Assembly (NCBI GenBank): GCA_951230915.1
Contig: OX579635.1
Span: forward strand, 16,120,001-16,184,000
Direction: 5' to 3'
DNA: 64,000 nt
From: Antitrichia curtipendula
Lineage: Eukaryota > Streptophyta > Bryopsida > Hypnales > Leucodontaceae
The position numbers were made by a program, and so were the translations under genes. The notes beneath the pieces were generated by a model. It was given only the letters and a program-made list of their open reading frames with translations, searched no databases and was not told the DNA's origin. Below are positions 1 to 10,823 of the stretch, one piece after another (position 1 is the first letter of the stretch; each line of letters starts with the position of its first letter).

Positions 1-111
1 TTCTTCAAAAGGAGGTTCATAAATGCAAATGAAAACTCTAATCCTTGTTACCTAAACAATACTCATTATTCTTAGTTACTAAATTTTAAAACATGAATGT
101 AGTGTTCCATG

Positions 112-1797
112 TTAACCCCTAAAGCCCCGCTTGTCCCCTCGGGGGACAATTTGGGTCCGGGTAGGTTCCTACTATCTCAATTTGAAGTGAGATTTTTTGA
201 GATTTTTTGAGGTTGTGTAGCTTTGCAAGATCTTTGTGGATATATATTTTTTTATTTCAATCAGATGCCGGATGAAAAAGTTATGGTACAATGAGCAAGA
301 AATGGAGATTGGCGGGCAGTCCAAAAAAAATTACAAAAAGTCAAAATATATTTTTTTGGATTTTTTTCTTAACATATCATGTTTTTACCTATACGTGAAG
401 ATTTGGTTCATTCTATTTGGACTAGGGATGAGAAAGCTATTGACAATCTTAATTTTTTGGGCAATTTAAGCATCTTCTTAAAAAAATACTTTTTGTTCAA
501 CTTTGAATGCTAATATCTTCCAATCCGTACGGTCAAATTTGATGAAATTTTTACTACATGATTGTCACAGTACAGAAATTCAAATGTTAGTAGAATAGAC
601 TAGAACCGGATTAGAATAGATTAAAAACTTTCATTTCTGATGTAGGAATAGACAATACGGAACAGATAGAGAGTAAGTTTAGAATAAGTAATTTCCGGAT
701 CATTAGAATTGTTATAAACGTTAAAGTCCAGTAATAGGTTGGATCCGGATTCCGGAAATGTTCCGGAATTTTAGAAGTTTCCGGAAGTAGTCGAGATCCG
801 GAATTTTAGGGATTTTAGGAATTTTAGGAAGTTCTGGAATTTTAGGGATTGCCGTAGTTCCGGACTTTTAGGTTGTCAACGTACACTGGTTTGTGAGTGA
901 GAGTGTGTGAGAGGGAGTCCGGATTCTTGGGTTGACGGATACATATGCTGTGACGGAAGAACTTTAGATGTGTGAATGAGGAGCTGTGCATGGTGCCTTT
1001 AAATTGCTGGAACGGTGATCCGGTGGAAGCCTGTTACGGGTGAGGGTGCGAGTCCGGAAGTCCAGGGAAGGATTCCGTGCGGAGATAAGCAACCGCCTGA
1101 GGAATTATCCCAGCCATCGGAAGGTCTGCCAACCTCTGGAGCACTCGAGAGATACGAAGTCAGCACTACAATCCGGAAAGTCGGGATCTGTCGTTGTAGT
1201 AAGGTGGATCTAACCGGGCCCTGTGTAACCTACTTTCCGGATACTTCATCTGGAAGATTGTGAGGGTACGGATTCTTCCTTTGCTATTACCGTATAATTC
1301 TTGGGTGTTTGTTTTGTTTGTTACGGATAGAGAGTGTGAACCAAGAGTGGCGAGTCCCTGCCCCTCGGAAAGATCAATAGTGGACCCCCTGAGGGTGAAA
1401 CAGGGGTATCTAAAACCAGTTACTTGAGAGAGTTGGAACCGGAATCCGGAATAGGGCGGATCCGGATTGGAATCCGGAAAATACTAGTTTCCGGAAGATA
1501 GCAATAGAGTGTACGGATTGCTTGGGGTGTTTTTGGAAGTGATCCGGATATCCAAAACTTGCAGCAACATACTAGAATTCCCTGGGACGATAACTCGTGT
1601 CATCTTACCACATTTTTGTGCTAAAGATACTTACGCGCTAACTACGCGTGCGACAATGATCTCAGACAAGTTAAGTACAAGATCTTACGGTTAAATTACA
1701 AAAAAGCAAAAATAATTAATTTCTTTATGTGAATACAACAGAAGTGGCAGTTTTGAATGGTTTTGGCAGAAAACACCCTTGGGGCTTTAGGGATTAA
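112..1797. mobile_element. 1.7 kb TIR element of the TTAACCCCTAAAG family
   Basis: The ends are inverted repeats: TTAACCCCTAAAGCCCC at 112-128 and the reverse complement of TTAATCCCTAAAGCCCC at 1781-1797. The subterminal right side (a 'gtggcag...ttttggcagaaaacac' stretch at 1744-1775) matches the same end of the copies near 25.5, 33.6 and 40.4 kb, and the left side holds the 'ggcgggcagtcc' segment also seen near 34.29 kb. So this is one member of a dispersed non-autonomous DNA-transposon-like family. No transposase is visible. Its centre is occupied by a TCCGGA-rich block not found in the other copies. No clean target duplication was seen. Confidence 0.65.
690..1560. repeat. TCCGGA-dense internal block
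   Basis: About 16 copies of the self-complementary hexamer TCCGGA fall in under 900 bp, many with the trailing context 'CCGGAATTTTAGG'. Chance expectation is about 0.2. An open frame at 1015-1263 runs through part of this block but resembles no known family. The block lies inside the 112-1797 element and could be captured or nested DNA. Confidence 0.6.
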
Positions 1798-2690
1798 CAA
1801 AATAGACTAAATGGGCCAAGATAATTGAGACATATTCTATGTATGCAGAACACAACAATTTGCATATGAGTAAGGGTCAAGGTAAACAATGCAGAGATGC
1901 GTAAATATGAACTTTGAACTCTAATAGGGGGTTATAGATTGGTATATGTTCTGTGAAACTTGCATGTATTGAGTTGTTACAATTATTTATACCAAATGAA
2001 CGAATAACATTTAGGCCTTCATAAATACTGACCAACAATATTAGAAACCACATCCTAACAATAAAATATTTGTTTCCATTCAAAAACTATAGGTATCTTT
2101 GTATTAATAATGAAAGATTTAGTTTGATTCAATTTTCGGTTATTTTTGTCTGGCATTCATAAATCGGATTTTTAGGAATGAAGCATCTTACAATCTAGAA
2201 GACTGGATTTTGGTGTCCTCCAAGAACTCAACCATGGTAGATAGATAGTTTAGTGTGGCGATTTTCAAGTATCATATTGGTACTTGAAACTACGTTACAA
2301 TAGTCGAGTACTACAAGATGGTTTTCAGTTCCATTTGCAAGGCAGGTATCATCCACGGTATTGCAAAGGGTGTAAACCACAAGAAGGAAGGTATCACCCA
2401 CGACATTTTAAGATGGGTGCTGGCTATAGTATTTGAAGGCAATCATCACAAATGCCACTATGCCACGATATTGCATGGTGGATTTTAATCATAGCAAGAG
2501 AATGGTAAAAATATAGGTTTAGGGTATAGCAAGGTGCGTTTCCTGTATTCATTATGTTCTTCATTTCTTGTTTGGCAGAAACAAATCGAGCCATTTTTGA
2601 TTTACCAGAAGCAGAAGTGGAATCAGTGGCGGGCTATAATGTAGAATATTCTTCGATGGATTTTGCTATATTTTTTTAAGGATATTGGCA
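1798..2690. other. No gene seen
   Basis: AT-rich sequence with only short frames. I see no family signature, RNA gene or clear transposon end. Confidence 0.5.
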
Positions 2691-2950
2691 AAGTAGGGCC
2701 ATGGTATTGAAAGGCGGGTATTTATAAGGTAGGTTTAGGGTATTGCCAAGCGGGTATTGGCAAAATAGGGTTTAGAGTATTGCAAGGTGTGTATTTATAA
2801 GGTAGGTTTAGGGTATTGCCAAGCGGGTATATGGGTAGGATCATGGTATTGCCAAGAGGGTATATGGATAGGGTTCAGGGTATTGTCAAGGTACGGTCAG
2901 GATATTCTCAAGCGGGTATTGACAAGGAAGGTCAGGGTATTAGGGTATCG
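2690..2950. repeat. Degenerate minisatellite
   Basis: Irregular tandem copies of a GGGTATTGCCAAGCGGGTAT-like unit of about 35-45 bp, for example at 2740-2760, 2808-2830, 2845-2865 and 2910-2925. Short frames crossing it are by-products of the repeat. Confidence 0.65.
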
Positions 2951-3039
2951 GAAATACACGAGGTGGCGTTCCACAGTAGGGTTTGGCTCCCACTTTTTTG
3001 AATGGTGTTCCTTCGAATTTGAGCTCGTCCGTTGTTGGA

Positions 3040-3740
3040 GTTGTGAGTGATTCCGGAGCATGTTGAAATTTTAAGCAAGTGCGTGGAGCGATTCTGCAAG
3101 TGTTGCAACAATTCCGCAAGTGGGTGGAGCGTAGAGCGTCTTCGTTTTTCCAATTGCACAGCGTGATTCGGGTAAGCTTTGAAATTTTGCTTCGGGGTTC
3201 AAAATTGCTGTGGGGTAAGCATTTGATTTTTTCTTTCAAATGTGGATTCTCGGGTGTGGTCCTGTCCTTCTTCTCGTTTCTGCTATCCTTCTTCTCGTTT
3301 CTTTCAAATGTGGATTCTCCGTGTGGTCGTTTCTTTCTTCTTGTTTTTTCTCGTTTCTTCTCATTTCTCCTGTTCTTCTTCTCGTCCCCGCCGTAGGTTC
3401 GAGCAAGGTCGTCATCGACCTCCACTGGTATCTTTTTTTTTGTGCGTCCCCGTCGACCTCCTGTGTTGGATTTAGGGTAATTCGGCTCACGTAAATAGTT
3501 TTCTCGCTTTTCTTCTCGTGCATGTCTGAAGTTCGTCTCTTGCGTTGTTTAGGGTTCAACATCAGCAACTGATTCCGGAGCTTGCTCGGAGCAATTTCGG
3601 GAAGTGCATGGAGCGTGGAGCGTACATTACTTTCAGTACGACGACAGCGTGCTTCGAGAGTGCTTCGTGGTAAGCATTTGCATTTTTGCTTTGAAATTTG
3701 GATTCTCGGGTGTATTCGAGTGTGGTCCTGTATTTTTTTT
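3040..3740 (+). repeat. Diverged direct duplication with CT-rich spacer
   Basis: The segment from 'gattccgga' at about 3049 to 'ggattctcgggtgtggtcctgt' at about 3264 recurs in diverged form at about 3571-3735. Both copies share 'gtggagcg', 'ggtaagcattt' and 'ggattctcgggtgt'. Between them lies a pyrimidine-rich block (3260-3400) of TTCTTCTCGTTTC repeats. Open frames on both strands here are low-complexity artefacts. Confidence 0.5.
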
Positions 3741-4081
3741 GGTTATTGTTGAAGAGGAGCTCCAGCAGATGTACGTTTTGTGGAAGGTGGTAGGATGCGG
3801 TGTTTTTTGAGTGATCGGAGCTCTACCAAATGTTTACATCTGCTTTGCACATTCCCAATTCCTGTACCTGAATCTGCTTGTACTGGATGTTAATTGCCGA
3901 GGTGCTTGTCTGAATGAAACTGCATGAAATTTGTCAATCAGTGCACGTTTTTTCTTTTTGACATTTGAATTCTTCATCACATTGCTAATTTTAGGCTCTA
4001 GACAGATTCTCAGAAGTATTCCTATCTTGACAAATTCACAAATCAGCAAATACTACAAAGCATTTTGTTAAGTAGCAGCCA

Positions 4082-4269
4082 AATTGTATGAACTTGAGTT
4101 GAAGACTTTCAGAAAGTGGACTGACGTTGTTCAAAATCACTATTCAACAAAACTAGCTGTTCACGGTGATCTCGTCAGGGCTTTCAAAACTGTCAAATTT
4201 GATGTCTTAGTGTTCATTTGTTGGATTTGCAAACAGGTCATCAAAGGTGAAAACAAATTCTGCAATTAG
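4082..4269 (+). pseudogene. Possible exon remnant upstream of the ParB-like locus
   Basis: A short frame opens after an AG dinucleotide near 4080 and has ordinary codon composition (it includes FRKWTDVVQNHYSTK). It ends at a stop near 4269. It might be a 5' exon of the decayed locus that follows, but no family is recognised and the link is speculative. Confidence 0.2.
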
Positions 4270-4687
4270 GCAATTTGTGAGGGCCAACGAGGGGCAAATC
4301 AACGCTTCAATCTCACGTAACTTCTGTCGACCTGTGCTTATGCATTATATTTTTCATGCTTTTTCTAAAGACAAATTCGAAATCGCTCTCATTCGAACCC
4401 AGTAGCTTCTTCAGATGATAGTGCCACTATCGGTAGAAAGCATTAGAAAACACTATAGCAATTATAAATTTGACTAAAACGAAAGTGTGTCATTGAGTTG
4501 TCCGACGTTGTCCAAACTTTCTGCCTGAACCCTCAATTCCGTTGCAATGCAAATTGATTTTGTAACCAATGTTGCTGGAAGGAGTCCCTGGAATTTAAAA
4601 ATGAATTCCAGACTCTAAATAGCCTAAACCTAACCTTCAAAACAATCTTTGGACGCATGCCCGCGAGCACCAATCACAGGGAGACAG
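4270..4687. other. No gene seen
   Basis: Mixed-composition sequence without an extended frame or recognisable repeat. It leads into the palindrome array. Confidence 0.4.
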
Positions 4688-5600
4688 TTTAGTGTGAGTC
4701 GCGCTAAACTTAGTCGATGAACTCAATATTAAATACTATCAAAGCCCAAGTATGCAAGCCTGGATACCAACGGCGAGGAGACAGTTTAGCGCGACTCGCG
4801 CTAAACTGTAGCCAATGAACACAGTATCTAAATAATATCGAAACTCCAATATGAAAGCCCAGACACCAACGTCAGGGAGACAGTTTAGCGCGACTCGCGC
4901 TAAACTGCAGTCGATGAACCCAATATAAAATACTAACAAAACACCACTACGGAAGCCCAGACAAAACCAACAGGGAGATAGTTTAGCGCGAGTCACGCTA
5001 AACTGTAGTTGATGAACCCAATAGTATATTAGTACCAAAATGCCAAACGAGACACACCTCTGCACAAGAAAAAAAGTTCTGCGCGAGAGGCGCAAACATG
5101 TAGCAGACGGAATGACTATTACATCAGTACACAAGGACCAGTGCCCAGTCAACAGGATCCATTGGCCCAGACAGAGTTTAGCGCGCGCCGCGCTAAAGTA
5201 CACTAGACGAATTCAATAGTGAATTGGAACACATAGACCAGTATCCAAGCGCACACGAGCCTCTTGTTAGTAGCCACTTTAGCGCGAGCCGTGCTAAAGT
5301 GCAGTAGGCAGACACAATAAAAGCTCCGTATACGAGCACCACTACGAAAAGCCCCCATAACTTGCTAGGAGGGAGACGCTTTAGCGCGAGCCGCACTAAA
5401 GTGCAGCAGGCAGACACAATAAGTGAAGATGACTGAGATCCACCACCGTGTAGGAAGTAACAGCCAGGACGAAAATCCTAACGCACCAAAAAAATAGAAT
5501 CATTAGCATGAGTCGCCCATCTGCAAAGCAGACCACATCGTCACCCGAGTAATATGTTACAATCTGCATGAAATTGCAGTTTAGCGCGCGCCGCGCTAAA
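4688..5600. repeat. Array of about 100-bp units, each with a 21-bp palindrome
   Basis: Palindromes of the form TTTAGCGCG(n3)CGCGCTAAA begin at 4688, 4785, 4884, 4982, 5077 (decayed), 5177, 5278, 5380 and 5580. Successive spacings are 97, 99, 98, 95, 100, 101, 102 and 200 bp, so one unit near 5480 has lost its palindrome. Flanks are also conserved: 'gagacag' before and a 'ctgtagtcgatgaaccca' or 'gtgcagtaggcagacacaat' type after. Most changes are CG to TG or CA, as expected from CpG deamination. The array ends 68 bp before the first coding exon of the ParB-like locus, which is preceded by a plausible splice acceptor, so it may be a 5' intron or upstream control region. Confidence 0.9.
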
Positions 5601-5667
5601 ACACAACTGGTGAAAAAAATTGTCCACTGTCGACTAACCTCATTTTCTACCTTGTTTTGTTAGGAGG

Positions 5668-7118
5668 ATGGATAATCAAATCGAGGCACTGGAAATGTAC
5701 TTCAAGAGATGTGAAGTGCAGTTCCACGACAACAACAAAAGTGCAGACGACCATCTCATTGAAGGAGAATATTGGGAGTTCAAGGAGCTGAAGAGAGTTG
5801 AGACCTGGAGCTTATTCATGATCCCATTCATAAACCAATTCTGCATCTTGTATAAATTTAAGAACGCTCAGTGCTTTTTGCAACTCTCTTTTCATGAGAA
5901 GATCAAGGATGTAGAGGCAGATACGCATCCAATACTCAAAGTCAAATGCATGACAACGATTCCCAGTGAGAGTAGGCAGAATAATTATCACTTCGCAATC
6001 TGTATCAACTCCGTCCTTGTGCCTTTCCAGTTGAGTTCATTCCTCTCGAGTCTAGAACCTACTCCATACTGCGATGAGATCAAGGAGCTGGAGAAGAAAC
6101 TGGACAACAACGAGTGGCAGAACGCAAATGGGACCCCCTTGACATGGAAAAAACTATGCAGCAAAATCCGTATGCTATTCAACGACTTACACACGCTGAA
6201 GGGGAAGCTTGAGATGCAGAAGGAGAATAACAGAGCTCGATCAGTAGGAGCTTGAGATGCAGAAGGAGATTTTGAACCAAGGCCCCAGTATGACCTCCAA
6301 GCTCGAAGTCAAACATGAGTCGGGTGCAAGTCAGGGTCACAGAAGCACGCAGACGCCAACTCTGAAGACCGACACACGGAAGGGGAAGAAAGCTGCAGCA
6401 CCGCTTAAGAAGACACCTTATGCAAAGGAGTCTGAGACATCAGAGGTCGCAGAAGGGAGTTACGCGGACGAGATGGAAAATGTGCCACACTTGCGGGTGA
6501 CAAAGAAGAAATCTGACTATGAGCATATAAGTCAGGTGTACAAGAAGTTCTGGACCACTTGTGAAGACGCATATGTCTTTGGTGTTGGTGAGAAGAAAGA
6601 GATTAACATTGCTCAACTCATAGAGGCGCCTCCAACATTTAACATCCAGTCCAAGCAGAGCAGCATTGCTGAAGACATGGTCAATGTGCTCTTAAATATT
6701 CCAGACAAGAGCACCAAACAAACACTCTGCGTCATGCCCGTCGGTCTGAAGAAGAAACCCACAAGGTGGGAGGAAATGGAGGCCGGAAAATTCTACATCA
6801 TCAACGGGCAGCACAGTGTTGAAGCTAGCAAGTACATGTTCGATGACAAAAACAACGTGGACAAGGATGAGAGGGAGCACTTTCGAAAATGGAATTACTT
6901 CATTGTGTGGTCAGAAGCTGCGGAGCATTTCCGCATATTATAATCGCACAAACCATTTTGTGGCTGTTCAACCATCTTGGGCGACTAATATTCTGGGAGC
7001 TCGGAACGTCTGGGAGGATATGGGCAGGCCCGAAAATCCGACGCCAACAAAGTCAGTTGGTACTCTCGCGTCCACAAGAAGGACGGTAGAGAACAGGCAG
7101 AAAAAGGAGAGCTTCCAG
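5668..7118 (+). pseudogene. ParB/Srx-like domain protein, large first exon (frameshifted)
   Basis: The reading frame runs from 5668 to about 6250, shifts to another frame from 6257 to about 6935, then shifts again to a third frame up to a splice donor (CAG|GTAAAC) at 7118/7119. The N-terminal 195 residues are unrecognised and end in a charged helical stretch. The middle part has a basic linker and then a segment ending IINGQHSVEAS (about 6797-6829), the conserved signature of the ParB/sulfiredoxin fold (G-Q-H-R-x-x-A type, here Ser in place of Arg). The third frame continues plausibly with YYNRTNHF and SWATNILGARNVWEDMGRP. The first shift coincides with a 21-bp direct repeat at 6206 and 6249, 43 bp apart. 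The two shifts suggest a decayed gene; assembly error is the alternative. Confidence 0.55.
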
Positions 7119-7267
7119 GTAAACACTTTAGCGCGAGGCGTGCTAAACTGCATCCCTAAGACGCGGATCAGTTCATTCCTCGGTCAATTTCTTGCTTCAT
7201 GTATTGCGGTTGAATTACATGAACCTCTACTGCCGTTTCTAACGCCATTTACCGAAATATGTGATAG
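7119..7267 (+). other. Intron carrying a palindrome
   Basis: Inferred intron of 149 bp, from donor GTAAAC after CAG to acceptor GATAG at 7267. A palindrome of the upstream-array type (TTTAGCGCG-AGG-CGTGCTAAA) occupies 7127-7147, only 8 bp inside the donor. Confidence 0.55.
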
Positions 7268-7513
7268 GTGTTCGAGAAGGCAATGTATATGAGATTCTCT
7301 ATGATTGATGTTGTCAAGAATCTAAAGATCTTGAAGACGAAGTATAAAGAAGAGAAGTTGAAGCTGACCAACAAATTACGGCTCATCACGGCACCCGATG
7401 ATGTGTATAAGCTGTGGAGTGAGGTGATCACTACCGCCGCGCACGGTGTCGTGTTGAGAGCGGTTTGCCTTGGGAAATCACAGGGATTCTGGCTGCAACC
7501 AGAAATGGCTTAG
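7268..7513 (+). pseudogene. Second exon of the ParB-like locus
   Basis: This frame opens directly after the inferred acceptor and encodes a lysine-rich, probably helical segment (about 81 residues, including KNLKILKTKYKEEKLKLTNK) that ends at TAG 7511-7513. No family is recognised. It has no good own start codon, which supports its being an internal exon. The next coding piece of matching style begins only at 9453, so the 1.9 kb in between is either a long intron or later insertion. Confidence 0.4.
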
Positions 7514-8782
7514 GAAGAAAAAAAAATTGTAGTTGCGTAGATTCTTCAAGCTCGATTGTCGAATCTTCAAACTGCTCCCCGTTGGCCTATCCTGTAGTGG
7601 TTCTAATTGGGTTTAAAGGTTTTAGGTAGGTGATAAGAACCCACGGTCTTTGGACAGGTAAAACAAGACGGCCAGACCACGAGCTGAGCCGTCCGAGGGA
7701 TTGGATCTTAAATTTCAAACCCACGGTGACCAGCAATTATGCTTCACCAATGGGAACAACAAAAAAGTACAACCATGTAGGTGATCAACCCCACTTCGTT
7801 GTATCCACAACACAAAAAGAGGCTAAGCAATGGTTTCATCCATGCCGCCCGCAACAACAAAGCTTACAAGAAAAGACAAGCCACAAGCCACAAGCCACAA
7901 TACACAAGTCTTCAACTCCAACTCTTCAACTGAACTTCAACTGAATGCCACCAATGCTACACAACTTCAAACGAAATGAGTGATAGCTTTTTGGAAAGCT
8001 TACACAAATCTATGCTTCTCCTCCAAATTTCAAGTTATTCTAACACTCTGTCCAATATCTATGGCCACTCCAAGTTTCGGTCTCTAAAATTGAGGGCAGC
8101 AGACCCTTCTTCACTTCAACACACACAACTCTCTCACAAATACTCCAAATAGAACGAATGATACCTTCTTAGAAAGCTAACAATATATACTTCAAACCCT
8201 CAAATTTTCATTGTAAACTAACAAACTGTCCGTCTTCTATGATCGGTCGAAGTCTCTGTCCCTTATCGTGGGAGATAGCAGACCTTCCTCCACTCAAACT
8301 AATACAAATCTTAATTCACAACTCCGATTCAAGCATGAGAGAACTTTTTGGAAGCACAACACCATGATAAATAATTCTTCCAAATTTCATTTCCAAAATC
8401 TCAATACACAACATAATATGGCTCCTTAAACATGCGGGCCTTATCACAACAACGAGAAAGAAGATGAATAGTGTCCCCCCTTTTCCTCCACCTTATCTTC
8501 TATCTAAACCACACAAGCCAAGTGGATTTCAGCCCATGTCTTGCCCATGTGGCTTCTGTAATCTCTATTGGTCGTGGATTTTGACCAAAAGACTAATTCC
8601 AAATCCCTAGTTAGAAGATAATTCACCTCAAAGTATTTAGAAGGTAACTATTTCAATATTTTCCTCGTACATCTTCATAAACACAAATTCAATTTATAAA
8701 AAAATACTCTAAGTATACAATAAAGAACTAAAAACTAACATACGTCTAATAGAGGTTAAAAAATAGAGCTCCAATTGAAATA
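7514..8782. other. Gap within the locus; no gene seen
   Basis: No convincing coding sequence. Two similar stretches (about 7980-8120 and 8150-8290) look like diverged copies: each has 'agaaagct' or 'ggaaagct' followed by 'actctgtcc' or 'actgtccgt' and 'ggtctctaaa' or 'gtctctgtcc'. Confidence 0.4.
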
Positions 8783-9241
8783 TCACTCCATCTGCAAGAA
8801 CTTGAGAATGCGTTTGATGGTGGCAGCAACATAATCGGCACGATCAGCTTTAGTTAAAAGATTAACTGGTCCTTCCAACCATCGTTGATGACCACGACTT
8901 CCCTCGATAGGCTTGACTATGCAATAATATTGGTTGATGTTTAAACCTTCAAAACAGCCTTCAAATGTCACGTCACGACTATCGGGCTCAATACATCCAA
9001 CCTGCAACAAGATCACCAATGCCCGAGTATCATGTTGAAGATTCCCGTGCCATCGTTTCTCCACACGAGGTTGCTTCAGTGGTCGAGATGGTCCAGCTTC
9101 ATCTTGTGAACGCCCATGTGGCAATGATAGACCCAACGACAGTTGAAGTTGGTTTGGCAGTTGCAATAAAGGAAACTCAAACTCACGCTCCGGTTGAGAT
9201 TCTTCATCTTGAGACTCAGAAAAAACCCTCCAGTTCGACAT
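8783..9241 (-). CDS. Unrecognised 152-aa protein with EAR-like motif
   Basis: The frame starts at ATG 9241 and stops at TGA 8783-8785, giving 152 residues without defects. Residues 32-40 read LQLSLGLSL, a match to the LxLxL EAR repression motif of plant transcriptional repressors. The N-terminus is acidic and Glu/Gln-rich, the middle basic (about 60-70), and the C-terminal half looks globular, with many aromatic residues and a final helix. A TATA-like CTATAAAG lies on the minus strand at 9309-9316, about 70 bp upstream of the ATG. The gene is antisense to, and inside a gap of, the ParB-like locus, and unlike that locus it is intact. The repressor role is only inferred from the motif; no DNA-binding domain was recognised. 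Confidence 0.5.
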   Translation of the reverse strand: MSNWRVFSESQDEESQPEREFEFPLLQLPNQLQLSLGLSLPHGRSQDEAGPSRPLKQPRVEKRWHGNLQHDTRALVILLQVGCIEPDSRDVTFEGCFEGLNINQYYCIVKPIEGSRGHQRWLEGPVNLLTKADRADYVAATIKRILKFLQME

Positions 9242-9308
9242 AATATAACTTAAATGAAACCAAGAATAATAACTTCAAATACAATGAAGCTCACAAGTGA
9301 ACTCTTCT

Positions 9309-9316
9309 CTTTATAG
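9309..9316 (-). promoter_or_regulatory. Candidate TATA box
   Basis: CTATAAAG on the minus strand, about 70 bp before the ATG of the 152-aa gene. This spacing is compatible with a start of transcription near 9285 and a short leader. It rests on sequence match only. Confidence 0.35.
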
Positions 9317-9452
9317 TTTGTCTATCACGATAGCGAAAAGCGTCACCTTGAAGCCACTCCGAACGATGTCATTTCCTTCATTATTTTATAAATATCAAAC
9401 TCATCTAAATAACATAAATATATATATTTTTACATAGTGTCTGCATCTGCAG

Positions 9453-10630
9453 TACGACAACGGAGAGCTCTTCAATCCTGACACGAATATGATGTTTAAT
9501 GTTAAGGAGGATTGGAATCCCGAAAGTTGCATGTTGAATCGTGAATTCTTCAAGCACTTGGGTAATTTGAGCTACAATGAAATAGCGAAACTTGCAAAAC
9601 ATCTGCTCAACCAATCGGGTGGAAAACGCACTCATTCATACCCAAAGGTCACTACCAAGAGTGTCACGTCAGTTCTCGATGACTATTTCAGCACAAAGGA
9701 GTGGGTTGAACGTCATAAGCGAAAGAATCTTCTGATCAAGGAGCTCCATGGCATCAAGCCTCAACTTAGGCTCATGAACGCACGAAACGAGATCATCAGT
9801 GAGAACTGGAAGGCCTTTAAGAAGGAATGCCTTTTCTCCAGCGCCACCATGGACGTGCTGCTCGATAGGCCCGGTGAAGCCTACTTTGGAAGAGCGAAGA
9901 ATAAATCGGCAAGGAACAAGGTGATCACCGAGCTGTCCCAAGACGCCTATGATTTCTTCAAGGTGTTTCTTGAACACAAGGAAAAATTTGAGAAACCGAC
10001 GGCGAATGGATACTATCGGCCCTATGAGTGGGTTGAAATCGTCACATGGAATGGCCAAAGAAGGTTTGGACTTCGGAGACCGGAAATCATCTTGCGCTCA
10101 GGGTGATTGACTTCAGGTCCTTGCCGGGGATTGAAAAGAAGACCACCTCTACCGTGGAGAACCCATACTTCATTGAAGTGCTCACGTCCATGGACGACAC
10201 AAAGAAACCTGCACTTGGGGATGTTCCGTCGTGGGTCTTCATTTGTAGTGACGAGAAGAAGCAAGCTCAAGCCCTGAAGTATGTCGAATTGAACAGGGTT
10301 CTCAAATCCTTCTTGATTTTGTATTCCGTATACTCTGCTGGAAAGAATGACCGCCTGGGAAATGTACCAGCAGCAAGGACGCCGAAGAAGGTGTTCCTTA
10401 TCTTCCTGCAGAATCCACAGAACAAGAACAAGGTGGAAATCCCTTCCGAGTTTGAGTGTCCGGAAACGGCACGGTACATGAAAGCACGCTCGTACAGTGA
10501 GCTGGAGTATCGGATTCACAACACGGAATTGAGAATGGAATTCTACTTGTGGCTCATGAAGGCATTCTGCAAGTCTGGCATGTTGATCTTCTCCGGTTAT
10601 ACGAGGGGCAAGCTGACATGCGCGGCCGTG
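9453..10630 (+). pseudogene. Continuation of the locus: exon with methyltransferase-like C-terminal motif
   Basis: An acceptor (CTGCATCTGCAG) precedes 9453. One frame runs from 9453 to about 10050 and continues in another from about 10050 to a donor at 10630|GTATGC, so there is one frameshift or a missed mini-intron near 10045-10060. The first part is Lys/Arg-rich and unrecognised. The second ends with ELRMEFYLWLMKAFC then SGMLIFSGYTRGKLTCAAV (about 10530-10630), which resembles the class-D21 N6-adenine methyltransferase end, where a 'fc.pGd...dpF.GsGT...AA' motif I follows the catalytic motif. No DPPY-type catalytic motif was found, so catalysis is doubtful. The assignment is tentative. Confidence 0.35.
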
Positions 10631-10823
10631 GTATGCAACACGATTGCACTTTAGCGCGGGTCGTGTTAAACTGAGCTGCTTGTACGAAGTGTTTGTCGTG
10701 TATGTTCGTTATCATTGTTCATGTTCCTATGCATTCAAGTGAGTTGTTGTTTTTGCGCGGGCCGCGCTGAAATGTCCTGCATCTTCTGCTGATTGTGTTA
10801 ACGATATTATTTCTTCTTCGCAG
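10631..10823 (+). other. Intron with two palindromes
   Basis: Inferred 193-bp intron from GTATGC to TTCTTCGCAG, joining in phase 0 (GTG|ATG). It holds palindromes at 10650-10670 (TTTAGCGCG-GGT-CGTGTTAAA) and 10751-10771 (TTTTGCGCG-GGC-CGCGCTGAA), 101 bp apart, the same period as the upstream array. Confidence 0.6.

Noticed and set aside
2940..3568. Long Lys/Arg-rich minus frames and Phe/Ser-rich plus frames
   Set aside because: Products of the TTCTTCTCGTTTC pyrimidine repeat; frames are open on both strands because of composition.
4688..5600. CRISPR-like array
   Set aside because: The repeat is a long degenerate unit with conserved flanks rather than identical repeats with unique spacers, and the DNA is eukaryotic nuclear.
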